Below, in pieces: positions 47,164 through 55,107 of a stretch of 64,000 bases of DNA. A program made the position numbers and the translations under genes. The stretch is taken from assembly GCA_003162415.1 (NCBI GenBank), contig PMOL01000004.1, positions 330,474 through 394,473 on the forward strand, given 5' to 3'. Source of the DNA: Candidatus Dormiibacterota bacterium (GTDB lineage Bacteria > Chloroflexota > Dormibacteria > Aeolococcales > Aeolococcaceae). The notes under the pieces were generated by a model. The model searched no databases. It was not told the origin of the DNA and worked only from the letters and a program-made list of their open reading frames with translations. How positions within the stretch are numbered: the first letter of the stretch is position 1; each line of letters starts with the position of its first letter.

Positions 47164-48438
47164 TCAGGCGATGTCCCGACGCCCCGTGACCACGTCTGCC
47201 ACGTTGCCCTCGATCGCGATGACGCGGTCCAGCACGCCCTGGCGCAGCGCCTCGAGCCCGTTGCGCACGTCGCCCGTCGCGGTCGAGATCGACGTGAGCT
47301 TCGACTTCATGCCAACGATGGCGTTCAGTTGTGCGCGGATCCCTTCGAGATCCCGACGCACGGCTGCAGCGTCGACAACATCTGCATGGTCGCGCGACCC
47401 AGCAAGTGCAAGCGCACGTCCCAGGCGCACGGCGGCGGTGAACGCAGTGTCGTCGGGATCGTCCTGATCGAACTCGCAGATGATGTGCTCGCCGTGCAGC
47501 GTGAAGGGCGCGCATCCCGACGGGGCGTTGCCGGCACGGTAGACGGCGACGGCGATGACGGCGTCGCGGTTGTGCCGCGTCTCATCGAGGTCGCGACAGA
47601 GTTTGGCGAGCCCCACGCGTCCGCTCTTCGCCTCCACCGCGACACGCACAGGGAGGCCCCGGGTCGAGGTCGGATCCAGCGTGATCAGGAAGTCGCCCTT
47701 GCGACCGCGCACGCTGTTGCCGACAGCGGTCCCGGTCGGCTCAACGAGATCGCCCGTCCCACGCAGGAGCGTGTCGAGACGAGCCTCGACGGCTTCCTCG
47801 AAATCCAGTCCCTTGGCCGTGCCCTTCTCCCGCTCGTCTGAGCGTGCGTCGCGTGAGGCCTCGAGGCGAATGAGGCGATCGCTGACGTCCTTCAGCATTT
47901 CGCGCATCTCGTCGCGGAATCCATGCAGTGGACTGGCCGCGAGCCGCGGGTCGAGCATCCGGCTGATGATCGCGCCGTCGCCGTCGAAATAGCCCGCGAG
48001 CAGAGTACGCATGCGTCCGATCGCGCTGTCGCGCCGCTCCTCGTCGAAGAGATCGTCGACCAGGCGACGCAGGGTTCCGTTCTCGCCGAGGAATTGATCA
48101 AGCGTCCGTGGGAGCTTGCCATCCTTGGTGGCGAACGTCTCGCGCAGTGCAAAGTCCAGGGCTGCCGCCGCTCTGTCGTGCGACTCGTCGGTGCGATGCA
48201 GGAGCCGCTCGAATTCACGGGCGACGAAGTCGACGTTGAGCGTGACGCCCGCATTGCGCAACGCGATGAGACCGACCTTGAGCCCCCGCTCAACCACGGC
48301 CGGCCGATCAACCTCGGGGTGATCGACGACGTACGCCGCCAGTTCGGCGTCGTACAGAGAAAGACCCGTGACGGCGATGTGGTCTCCCTCGACGCGAACG
48401 TCGCAACCGAGATTGATGGGTTCTACCTTCCTGATCAT
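47164..48438 (-). CDS. PD-(D/E)XK-type nuclease-like protein of the ATPase cluster
   Basis: 424 residues. The N-terminal ~200 residues are helical and unrecognised. From residue 208 a restriction-nuclease-like core is visible: FEEAVEARLD helix (Glu214/215), GDF at 248-250 (Asp249), then VAVEAKSG with Glu269 and Lys271, followed by a helix RDLDETRHNRDAV. This is the D-(x)n-ExK arrangement of PD-(D/E)XK enzymes and resembles DUF2130/restriction-type domains. The C-terminal ~60 residues are coiled-coil-like. GTGAGGAAAA precedes ATG 48438. Last gene of the minus-strand cluster with the HEPN-like and SMC-like genes; probably its DNA-cutting effector. Confidence 0.65.
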   Translation of the reverse strand: MIRKVEPINLGCDVRVEGDHIAVTGLSLYDAELAAYVVDHPEVDRPAVVERGLKVGLIALRNAGVTLNVDFVAREFERLLHRTDESHDRAAAALDFALRETFATKDGKLPRTLDQFLGENGTLRRLVDDLFDEERRDSAIGRMRTLLAGYFDGDGAIISRMLDPRLAASPLHGFRDEMREMLKDVSDRLIRLEASRDARSDEREKGTAKGLDFEEAVEARLDTLLRGTGDLVEPTGTAVGNSVRGRKGDFLITLDPTSTRGLPVRVAVEAKSGRVGLAKLCRDLDETRHNRDAVIAVAVYRAGNAPSGCAPFTLHGEHIICEFDQDDPDDTAFTAAVRLGRALALAGSRDHADVVDAAAVRRDLEGIRAQLNAIVGMKSKLTSISTATGDVRNGLEALRQGVLDRVIAIEGNVADVVTGRRDIA

Positions 48439-48531
48439 CGCTTTTCCTCACTTCGCTACCCCGCCACGGATCTTCGGATGTGAGCGTCGGGTAGTCGGGC
48501 GACAGGTGCCTGTCGCGCCAATCGCCGCAGA

Positions 48532-48921
48532 TCAGCCCTGAATCTTCCCGCGCAACCGTTCGACCGCCTCGGCAAGGTCCCACACCATCTCGAGCGCCAG
48601 GTTGAGCTCGCTCGCCGTCGGCGGAAGCTCGTACACGCGGTGATGGCAGGCGTTGGACAGTGACTGCCAGGTCAGTGCGGCCCGGCCGCCAAGCTCCCTG
48701 TCGTTGAGCATGTCGCCGACGCAGAGCAGTTGACAGCGCGTCGACGTCCACTCGAGTCCCGGCGCCGTGACCTCCCAGAGTTGCGCCATGGCGAGTTCCA
48801 GTCCCTGTCGTGCGAGCAGCGCTGCCGCTCGGGGCCACAGGCCGGCGGTCGCGGGGTCGTCGTCCCGGATGAGGTCGCGTGCAGCTGACACGAGCGCGTG
48901 CGCGTCCACCGTCGTGCTCAT
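48532..48921 (-). CDS. Small helical HEPN-like protein
   Basis: 129 residues, all helical. Helix patterns AAALLARQGLELAMAQLWEV and ALTWQSLSNACHHRVYELPP then TASELNLALEMVWDLAEAV resemble HEPN-fold proteins found in defence loci; CHHRVYEL lies where the family has its conserved His-containing motif. Whether it is a nuclease or a structural subunit is open. Seven bases after the ATPase stop and 93 before the nuclease-like gene, same strand. By position it corresponds to the small accessory subunit of SMC-type defence systems. Confidence 0.6.
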   Translation of the reverse strand: MSTTVDAHALVSAARDLIRDDDPATAGLWPRAAALLARQGLELAMAQLWEVTAPGLEWTSTRCQLLCVGDMLNDRELGGRAALTWQSLSNACHHRVYELPPTASELNLALEMVWDLAEAVERLRGKIQG

Positions 48922-48928
48922 ACCGGTT

Positions 48929-51361
48929 TCAACGTTCGAGCACCTTCTTGCTCAGCTGCTCAACGCTGCGTATGAAGTCCTTCGGGTCGCCGTGCAGCTT
49001 CCCGCTGTGCGTGCCGCGGTTGCACTCCTTCACCGCATCGACAGCCCAGGGATGGTGTTTCGCGAGGAACGCGGTCACATCGCCACTGCGGTCGGGGTCG
49101 TGCAACAGCGCGAGCGCCAGCCACGTGTTGACCGTCGTCGGCCTGGCAAGGATCTCCCGAACTTCCGCGTAGGTCTTGCCCTCGCGAAGTAGGCGTCGCG
49201 TGGCCGCGAGCGATGATGCGGCCTCCAGCGCCAGCCGGCAGAAACCCGGGATCACGCGCAGTGCCTCGGTCGGAACGTCGCGGCTCATCGCAACCGCAAA
49301 GGCATCGTCGATGTATCGCTGCACCGGGTCCTGGATGCGACGCAACTCGACGACGGACTGCTCGCGTCGCACCACTTCGATAACGGTGGCCGCGATGTCG
49401 AGCGCCCTCATGGCGTCGGCAAGACGTGTGTCGTGTGTCAGCACCACCACCTGACGTTCTTTCGCAGCGCGCGCGAGCACCGTCGCGAGCCCGGCAACCT
49501 TGGCTGGATCCATCGCCTGCACCGGGTCGTCGATGACCACGAACCGGAACGGCGACTCGGGCATGGAGGCGCGTGGCAGGAACAGCGACAGTGCCAGGCA
49601 GTTGAGCTCACCCTGACTCATCACGCCGAGCGCGGATCCCTCCTCACCGTCGACTTTGACGTCGAGAGCGAGCCGGCGCTGTGTCTGAGCACCGAGCAGG
49701 CGCAGATCGCCGAGCGAGACGTTGCTGTCCTGGCGCAGCGCGGTCCAGTTCTCCTGCACGGCACCCGCGATCGGACGGAAGCGTTCCTCGCGCAACTCGT
49801 CATGCGCGTCCCTGAGCCACCGTTCTGCCTCTCTCAGACGTGCTGCATCGCCCTCGGCCTGCTGCGCCCTGCGGCCGAGCGGCAGCCACAACCCAATCGC
49901 ATCCGCTGCCGGGCGCCATGCCCGCTCCAACCGTTCGAGTTCGTTGGCCGCCGCCCTGCGCAGATCGCCGACCGCGGCGATGAGCGGCGGACCGTAAGTC
50001 TCGAGATGGCTGGCCAGCGTGATTGCGTCATCATCGGCAGCAACTTCAGCCCATCGCTCCCACAGCTCGACAACCGGTGCGATGTCGATGCCAGCCCCGG
50101 CACCGTCGCGGAGCGCCACCAGAGGCGCGGCCACGAGCTGGCGGCCCTGGCGCGCCGCGCTCGCGAGCATTTCGCGAGACTTGCGCACCGCCTCCGCATC
50201 AGCACGCAGCGCGACAACCTGGTCGCGGGCCTGCACGCGCCACTGGTAGGTCAGCACGCCCTCGGTCCCGCAGACCGGGCAGCTCTCCCCCTCCGCGTGG
50301 GCGTGCAGGTCGAGCGCCTGTTGCAGGAGTGCGGCGGTCTCGTGTGCCCTCCCGGCGTCGGTGGCCCGGAGGCGCTCGGCCGCAGCGTGGGTCTGGCGGA
50401 GCTCGGTCGTCGCGGCGTTGAGCCGCTCACGATCGAGCACCGGAAGACCCGCCAGGTCGCGCAGCTTGCGGAGCACGCTGCGCTCGTCGCTCTGTGCTTC
50501 ACCGCCAACCGTGCTCGCGGCAACCTCGAGGTCCCACGTCTTCGATGACAGCGCGGCGCGAACCACCGCCGCACGTTCGTCGGAGGTTCGGTCCAGGAGT
50601 CCGCGCAGCGCCGGCAGTGCGTCGCGAGCTTCCTTGGCATCGTGCTCGCGGCTCAGACGAGCCTTCTGCAGCACCTGTTGCGCCGCAGCGAGATCACCGA
50701 GCCCGAGGATGCCGGCGAGTGCGTCGTACAGCTTCGACTGCTCGCGGTCGAGCGCATGCTCGAGCTCGTTGTGTGACAGGAGCGGCGGGTATCCGGCGAG
50801 CTGCGGCGCCCACCCGAGCGACGCCGTCGACGCCGGTTTTCCGTCGACGATCAGCGTCGAGCCGTCGACACCCTCGTCGTCCTTCCAGACACGGGCGACC
50901 TCGAGCGGCTGTCTGCGCCCGTCGACGGTGAACCGTGCGGCCACTCGCGTATGGCGGTGATGGAGGTTCTGCCACCCGTCACGCCAGACCTTGACGCGCT
51001 GCTCCCAACGCTGATTGGTGCCGAGCAGGACCATCTCGAGCGCTTCCGAGAACGACGACTTCCCCGAGCCATTGCGCCCGACCACCAGGGTGAGCCCGGG
51101 TCCGGGATCGATGTGCAACGTGGTCGGAGGACCGATGCCGCGGAAGCCCTCGACCTCGATTGCGGCGAGGTACACCGCCGAAGGCGCTCCGGCCGCGCGC
51201 TGCGCGACCGAAGCCGGCGCACCAGAAGCCTCCCCGTGAAGAGCGGCATCCACAGCACCCGCCCCATCAAACGCGGCAAGGATCAGGTCCGCCGCCCCGT
51301 CTGCCGGGGCATGGGTCTCGAGCCGATCGATCACCAGGCCGAGCAGAGCGGCGTCAGGCAT
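48929..51361 (-). CDS. SMC/RecF-like ATPase with CPVC hook
   Basis: 810 residues. Walker A GRNGSGKS at 95-102, preceded by IEVEGFRGIGPPTTLHI (RecF/SMC start). Helical arms flank CPVC at 361-364, a single zinc-hook half as in Rad50-like proteins. ABC signature MSQGELNCLA at 581-590, Walker B FVVIDDPVQAMD at 607-618, His switch LTHD at 641-644. A ~160-residue C-terminal helical extension follows, with ECNRGTHSG near its end, reminiscent of HEPN domains. An N-terminal ~65 residues precede the ATPase. The overlap of eight bases with the upstream membrane gene and the tight spacing to the next gene show one operon. Not RecF, RecN or SbcC. Confidence 0.8.
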   Translation of the reverse strand: MPDAALLGLVIDRLETHAPADGAADLILAAFDGAGAVDAALHGEASGAPASVAQRAAGAPSAVYLAAIEVEGFRGIGPPTTLHIDPGPGLTLVVGRNGSGKSSFSEALEMVLLGTNQRWEQRVKVWRDGWQNLHHRHTRVAARFTVDGRRQPLEVARVWKDDEGVDGSTLIVDGKPASTASLGWAPQLAGYPPLLSHNELEHALDREQSKLYDALAGILGLGDLAAAQQVLQKARLSREHDAKEARDALPALRGLLDRTSDERAAVVRAALSSKTWDLEVAASTVGGEAQSDERSVLRKLRDLAGLPVLDRERLNAATTELRQTHAAAERLRATDAGRAHETAALLQQALDLHAHAEGESCPVCGTEGVLTYQWRVQARDQVVALRADAEAVRKSREMLASAARQGRQLVAAPLVALRDGAGAGIDIAPVVELWERWAEVAADDDAITLASHLETYGPPLIAAVGDLRRAAANELERLERAWRPAADAIGLWLPLGRRAQQAEGDAARLREAERWLRDAHDELREERFRPIAGAVQENWTALRQDSNVSLGDLRLLGAQTQRRLALDVKVDGEEGSALGVMSQGELNCLALSLFLPRASMPESPFRFVVIDDPVQAMDPAKVAGLATVLARAAKERQVVVLTHDTRLADAMRALDIAATVIEVVRREQSVVELRRIQDPVQRYIDDAFAVAMSRDVPTEALRVIPGFCRLALEAASSLAATRRLLREGKTYAEVREILARPTTVNTWLALALLHDPDRSGDVTAFLAKHHPWAVDAVKECNRGTHSGKLHGDPKDFIRSVEQLSKKVLER

Positions 51362-51908
51362 CAGGAGCCGGCGGCGTGCTGGTGACGCGCTTGAGCACGA
51401 TCTCGTCCGGTGTCCGTCCGTGATCGACGAAGTACGTCGCTCGCGTGCCGGCCTTCTCGAGATGGACCAGCGAACCGACCTTGAACGTGTCGGCGGGCAT
51501 GGTGAGAGGCGGGCTGCTCCCGGCACGGTGCTCGCGGGGCAACGACGATGCGGGCGCCACCGGCGGTACTGCGATGACCGGCGCGGGCGTCGCAACCGTA
51601 CGCAACGCAACCGCAGGAGTGCTCACCAAGCCTTGCGCGCCATGCACGTGCTGGCGATGCACGGTGATGCCGACGGCGATGGCCGTGAGCACCAGCACCG
51701 GGACGCTGACGTACCAGTAGGCAATGCTGAGGGCGAGGACGACGAGCAGAACGACGAAGCCCACGCAGCCGATGCCGCCGGTCGCGTGGGCGGCTTGACG
51801 CGCAGCACGATGGGGCCGGCGCGCGTAGGTGGAGACGCCTCCCCAGAATCCCCCGGGAAGTCGATGGCCGAGAGAGAAGCGCACGCGCCATTCTGGCTCT
51901 CGTGCCAC
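51354..51908 (-). CDS. Membrane protein heading the ATPase cluster
   Basis: 184 residues. A basic N-terminus (~40 residues), two hydrophobic helices at about 43-85 (GCVGFVVLLVVLALSIAYWY; VPVLVLTAIAVGITV), a Pro/Ala/Val linker, and a short C-terminal beta domain (FKVGSLVHLEKAGTRATYFV; DEIVLKRV). Not recognised. GTG 51908 has AAGGAGG five bases upstream, one of the best ribosome binding sites in the window. The stop overlaps the ATPase start by eight bases. Possibly a membrane sensor or effector of the cluster. Confidence 0.65.
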   Translation of the reverse strand: MAREPEWRVRFSLGHRLPGGFWGGVSTYARRPHRAARQAAHATGGIGCVGFVVLLVVLALSIAYWYVSVPVLVLTAIAVGITVHRQHVHGAQGLVSTPAVALRTVATPAPVIAVPPVAPASSLPREHRAGSSPPLTMPADTFKVGSLVHLEKAGTRATYFVDHGRTPDEIVLKRVTSTPPAPDA

Positions 51909-51979
51909 CGGTGCCTCCTTCGGAGGGCGCCATTACCCACAATGTGGCCGTGCCAGAGCGGACTCAGAGCGCGCAACCG

Positions 51980-52558
51980 ATGAGCGGTCGGTTCGCCGCC
52001 GCGTTCGCACTGGCTTGGGCGATCCACGGCGCGCAGATGCGCAAGAAAACGGGCATCCCCTACATCGCCCACGTCATGACGGTCTGCGCGCTGGCCCTCG
52101 AGAACGGCGCTGACGAGGATGTGGCCATCGCGGCGCTGCTCCACGACGCGGTGGAGGACTCTGACGACGGCGAGGCCACTCACCATGTGATCGAGGAGCA
52201 ATTCGGGGAGCGGGTCGCGCGGATCGTGATGGCCTGCAGCGATGCCGTCGCGGTCCCCGGAAAGCCGAAGCCGGACTGGCGGGAGCGGAAGGAAACCTAC
52301 CTGCGCCGTCTCGCCGCCGAGGCCGACACCGCCGTCCTGCTCGTCTCAGCCTGCGACAAGGTCCACAACACGCGGTCGATCCTCGCCGACCTGCGCACCG
52401 AGGGCGACGTCGTGTGGCAGCGGTTCACCGTGCCGGATCCGAATGCGCAGCTCTGGTATTACACGAGCGTGCTGGAGATCCTCGAGCGCCGCCTGCCGGG
52501 TGCGCTCACCGACGAGCTGGCCGGCACCGTCACGGAGATCGCCGCCCGCGTCGCCTGA
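51980..52558 (+). CDS. HD-domain hydrolase of the RelA/SpoT-Mesh1 type
   Basis: 192 residues. His31 in YIAHVMTV, His55-Asp56 in AALLHDAVEDSD and Asp126 in ACDKVHNTRSIL reproduce the metal site of (p)ppGpp hydrolases; EEQFGERVARIV is also family-like. There is no synthetase, TGS or ACT domain, so it is a stand-alone alarmone hydrolase or a related nucleotide phosphohydrolase. The frame is open upstream to 51902; ATG 51980 leaves the full HD domain, and GTG 51944 is possible. It is divergent from the ATPase cluster and may share its promoter region. Confidence 0.82.
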   Translation: MSGRFAAAFALAWAIHGAQMRKKTGIPYIAHVMTVCALALENGADEDVAIAALLHDAVEDSDDGEATHHVIEEQFGERVARIVMACSDAVAVPGKPKPDWRERKETYLRRLAAEADTAVLLVSACDKVHNTRSILADLRTEGDVVWQRFTVPDPNAQLWYYTSVLEILERRLPGALTDELAGTVTEIAARVA

Positions 52559-52598
52559 CCCATCGACCTCGACAGAGTTGCTGCCGCCGCCGCGGGCC

Positions 52599-52604
52599 TA
52601 TGAT
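52599..52604 (+). promoter_or_regulatory. -10 box TATGAT, leaderless promoter
   Basis: TATGAT ends eight bases before ATG 52613; no ribosome binding site. Confidence 0.65.
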
Positions 52605-52612
52605 GCGCGCCG

Positions 52613-53458
52613 ATGAGCGCCCATCGTCCCCTTGACGGCCGCGTGGCGGTGGTCACGGGATCCAGCCGGGGAATCGGACGCGCTATGGTGCTGCGCCTCG
52701 CTCGCGAGGGCGCGTCGGTGGTCGTCACGGGAAAGTCGGAGAGTGGCACCGACAAGCTGCCGGGAAGCATCCACACCGTCGCGGCCGAGGTCGAGGCCGC
52801 CGGCGGGTCGGCGCTCGCCGTACGCGTGGACGTGCGTCATGACGATGAGGTCAAAGCGATGGTCGACGCCACAGTCGAGCGCTTCGGCCGGCTCGACATC
52901 CTCATCAACAACGCGGGCGCGCTCTGGTGGCAGCCGATCCTGGAGACACCTCCCAAGCGCTACGACCTCATGTGGGAGATCAACGTCCGCGCCGCGTTTC
53001 TCTGCGCCTACTACGCCCTGCCTCAGATGGTGGCGAACCACTGGGGGCACGTCATCAATTGCTCGCCGCCGATCACCACCACGCCGAGCCCCGGGCATGT
53101 CGCCTACATGACGACCAAGATGGGGATGACGCGGTTGGCGATCGGGATCGCGGCCGAACATGCCGGCGACGGGATCGCCAGCAACTCGCTCTGGCCCGTG
53201 ACCATCATCGAGAGCCTGGCGAGCATCAACTGGGGCCTCGGGGACCGCAGCCAGTGGCGATCGCCGGAGATCCTCTGCGACGCGATGATGGAGATCGTCA
53301 CCACCGAGCCTCCGGCGCTGACCGGGCAGCAGATCCTCGATGAGCCGTTCCTCCGCGAGCGGGGCTGGACCGAGGAGCGCCTGGACGCCTACTGGCTGGA
53401 GGGCAAGCCTCCCGACCACCCGGTCTACATCGATGGGCGGTCGGGCTCGTCGATGTAG
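52613..53458 (+). CDS. SDR-family oxidoreductase (HSDL2-like)
   Basis: 281 residues, longer than usual. TGSSRGIG near residues 16-23, NNAGALWW, the Ser in NCSPPITT and YMTTK with catalytic Tyr/Lys. The extended loop after the cofactor motif (GKSESGTDKLPGSIHT) and the C-terminal part (WTEERLDAYWLEGKPPDHPV) are features of HSDL2-like dehydrogenases, linked to fatty acid metabolism. Substrate unproven. Monocistronic, with its own -10 box. Confidence 0.85.
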   Translation: MSAHRPLDGRVAVVTGSSRGIGRAMVLRLAREGASVVVTGKSESGTDKLPGSIHTVAAEVEAAGGSALAVRVDVRHDDEVKAMVDATVERFGRLDILINNAGALWWQPILETPPKRYDLMWEINVRAAFLCAYYALPQMVANHWGHVINCSPPITTTPSPGHVAYMTTKMGMTRLAIGIAAEHAGDGIASNSLWPVTIIESLASINWGLGDRSQWRSPEILCDAMMEIVTTEPPALTGQQILDEPFLRERGWTEERLDAYWLEGKPPDHPVYIDGRSGSSM

Positions 53459-53484
53459 ATTCCGATCGGCCGGCGGTCCCCCCG

Positions 53485-53490
53485 TATGAT
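53485..53490 (+). promoter_or_regulatory. -10 box TATGAT, leaderless promoter
   Basis: TATGAT ends six bases before ATG 53497; no ribosome binding site. Confidence 0.65.
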
Positions 53491-53496
53491 CGATCC

Positions 53497-54621
53497 ATGA
53501 GCCCTGCCAGTCGAGGCGACAAGATCCGCCGCACGCTCGCCGTCGGAGCGGTCGGCGCGGGAGCCGTGCTGTCCGCGCGAGCCCTCCTGCGGCCGCAGCT
53601 GCAGACGCCGCGCCGCCTGGTCGACTGGGAGGACGTGCGCCGGATCGCGGTGTCGCGCAGCGGCGAGGTCGGGAGCGGTGCGGGGATCAACGCTGAGACG
53701 CTCGAGGCGGCCTACACCGAGATGGCGGCGCGGGTGGCGCCCCTGCTGGTCGAGGTCTGCCAGGTCCCGCTCACGGCCTATCCACGATTCATCGCTCTCG
53801 ATCGTAGGGGCTTCATCGACGCCAACCTCGGCATGGTGCAGCGCCTGCTCGCGCCGGTCGAGCGCATCCGGGCGAGCGTTCCGGAGTCACTGGCGACCGG
53901 CATGAGCCGGCGCGTGCTCGACCGCTACGTGGGCGAGCTGTTCGGCTTGATGGCGCGCCGGGTGCTCGGCCAGTACGACCCGGTCCTCGAGCTGGAGGAC
54001 GTCCCCGGGGCCACCCGTCAGGCAAGCGCGCTCTACCTCGTCGAGCCCAATATCGCCGGGATCGAACGCGACCTCCATCTCAGCGGCACCGATCTGCGCC
54101 CCTGGCTGATCCTCCACGAGCTCACCCACGCCTGGCAGTTCGAGGTCCATCCGTGGCTCGGCGACCATCTCGAGAGCGTGATGCGCGGATTGATGCTCGA
54201 CGCGCTCTCCGCTGACGGTCAGACACTCCTTCCTTCAAGTCAGATGGTCCGCAGGCTGCCGGACACGGTGCGAAGCCAGGTGCAGACCATCCGCCATGTG
54301 CAGGCCGTGATGAGCGTGCTCGAGGGCTACAGCAACTTCGTCATGCACCGCGCCGGGCGGAATGCGATTCGTGGGTCGGACCGGCTCGAGGCTGCCATGC
54401 AGCAGCGCCGCCGCCAGCGAGGCCCGATCGAGCGCCTCGTGCTCACCATCACCGGCCTGGAGATGAAGATGCGCCAGTACGAGGTCGGCGAGCACTTCGC
54501 TGTCGGCGTCGTTGATCGCGCAGGGCTGAGCACGCTGAATCGCGTCTGGGAGTCCTCGGAGATGATGCCGAGCCTCGACGAGCTCCGGCATCCCGAGCGC
54601 TGGCTCAAGCGGGTGGCCTAG
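53497..54621 (+). CDS. DUF2342 zinc-dependent metalloprotease-like protein
   Basis: 374 residues. Zinc motif HELTHAW at residues 207-213, with a downstream VLEGYSNFVMHRA that supplies the third ligand. VDWEDVRRIAVSR at the N-terminus and EVGEHFAVGVVDRAGLSTLN near the end are family blocks. In actinobacteria the family is annotated as a coenzyme F420 biosynthesis-associated protein or zinc metalloprotease; real activity is unproven. A short hydrophobic N-terminal stretch (AVGAVGAGAVLSA) may be a membrane tether. The Fur gene follows by four bases, so the two are one operon. Confidence 0.88.
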   Translation: MSPASRGDKIRRTLAVGAVGAGAVLSARALLRPQLQTPRRLVDWEDVRRIAVSRSGEVGSGAGINAETLEAAYTEMAARVAPLLVEVCQVPLTAYPRFIALDRRGFIDANLGMVQRLLAPVERIRASVPESLATGMSRRVLDRYVGELFGLMARRVLGQYDPVLELEDVPGATRQASALYLVEPNIAGIERDLHLSGTDLRPWLILHELTHAWQFEVHPWLGDHLESVMRGLMLDALSADGQTLLPSSQMVRRLPDTVRSQVQTIRHVQAVMSVLEGYSNFVMHRAGRNAIRGSDRLEAAMQQRRRQRGPIERLVLTITGLEMKMRQYEVGEHFAVGVVDRAGLSTLNRVWESSEMMPSLDELRHPERWLKRVA

Positions 54622-54625
54622 ACCG

Positions 54626-55069
54626 ATGCCGGCCGCAGCGGCGCCGACCGTCAAGGACCGCCTCGCCGCCCAGGGACACCGGCTGACCCTGCAGCGGATG
54701 ATCGTGGCGAGCGCGCTGGCTCGCGCCCGCAGGACGGTCAGCGCGCAGGAGCTCTACGACTCCTTGCGTGGCGAGCACCCCCTCCTCGGCCGCGCAACCG
54801 TGTTTCGGACGCTCGATTTCCTTGTCGAGAACGGACTTGCCCAGCGATTCGAGGCAGAGGGTCACGTTCACGTCTACACGTCGTGCGCGGCGAACCATCA
54901 CCACCACCTGGTCTGCCGCCTCTGCGGGACGACCACGGAGATCGACGACACCGCGGTCAACCAGCTCATCGATGCGGTGCGGGGTGGGTACGGGTTCGCC
55001 CTGGACCACGACGCTCTCGACTTCTACGGGACCTGCGCCGCGTGCGCTGCGAAGCTCGCCCGGTCCTGA
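54626..55069 (+). CDS. Fur-family metalloregulator
   Basis: 147 residues. Winged HTH (GHRLTLQRMIVASALARA; TVSAQELYDSL; LGRATVFRTLDFLVENGL), then NHHHHLVCRLCG and CAAC with the structural zinc Cys pairs (CRLC, CAAC). Which metal it senses (Fe, Zn or Mn) cannot be told; the His-rich hinge resembles Zur and Fur alike. Cotranscribed with the zinc metalloprotease-like gene, which would fit zinc control (inference). A shared hairpin follows the stop. Confidence 0.9.
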   Translation: MPAAAAPTVKDRLAAQGHRLTLQRMIVASALARARRTVSAQELYDSLRGEHPLLGRATVFRTLDFLVENGLAQRFEAEGHVHVYTSCAANHHHHLVCRLCGTTTEIDDTAVNQLIDAVRGGYGFALDHDALDFYGTCAACAAKLARS

Positions 55070-55107
55070 TCGCGGCCCTTCCTCAAGAGGGTCTGTGGCC
55101 TGATCAG
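55066..55107. terminator. Hairpin between converging fur and ilvE
   Basis: CTGATC (55066-55071) pairs with GATCAG (55102-55107), with inner GGCC and CCTC/GAGG pairs. It overlaps both stop codons and probably ends both transcripts. No long T-run on either side. Confidence 0.5.
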
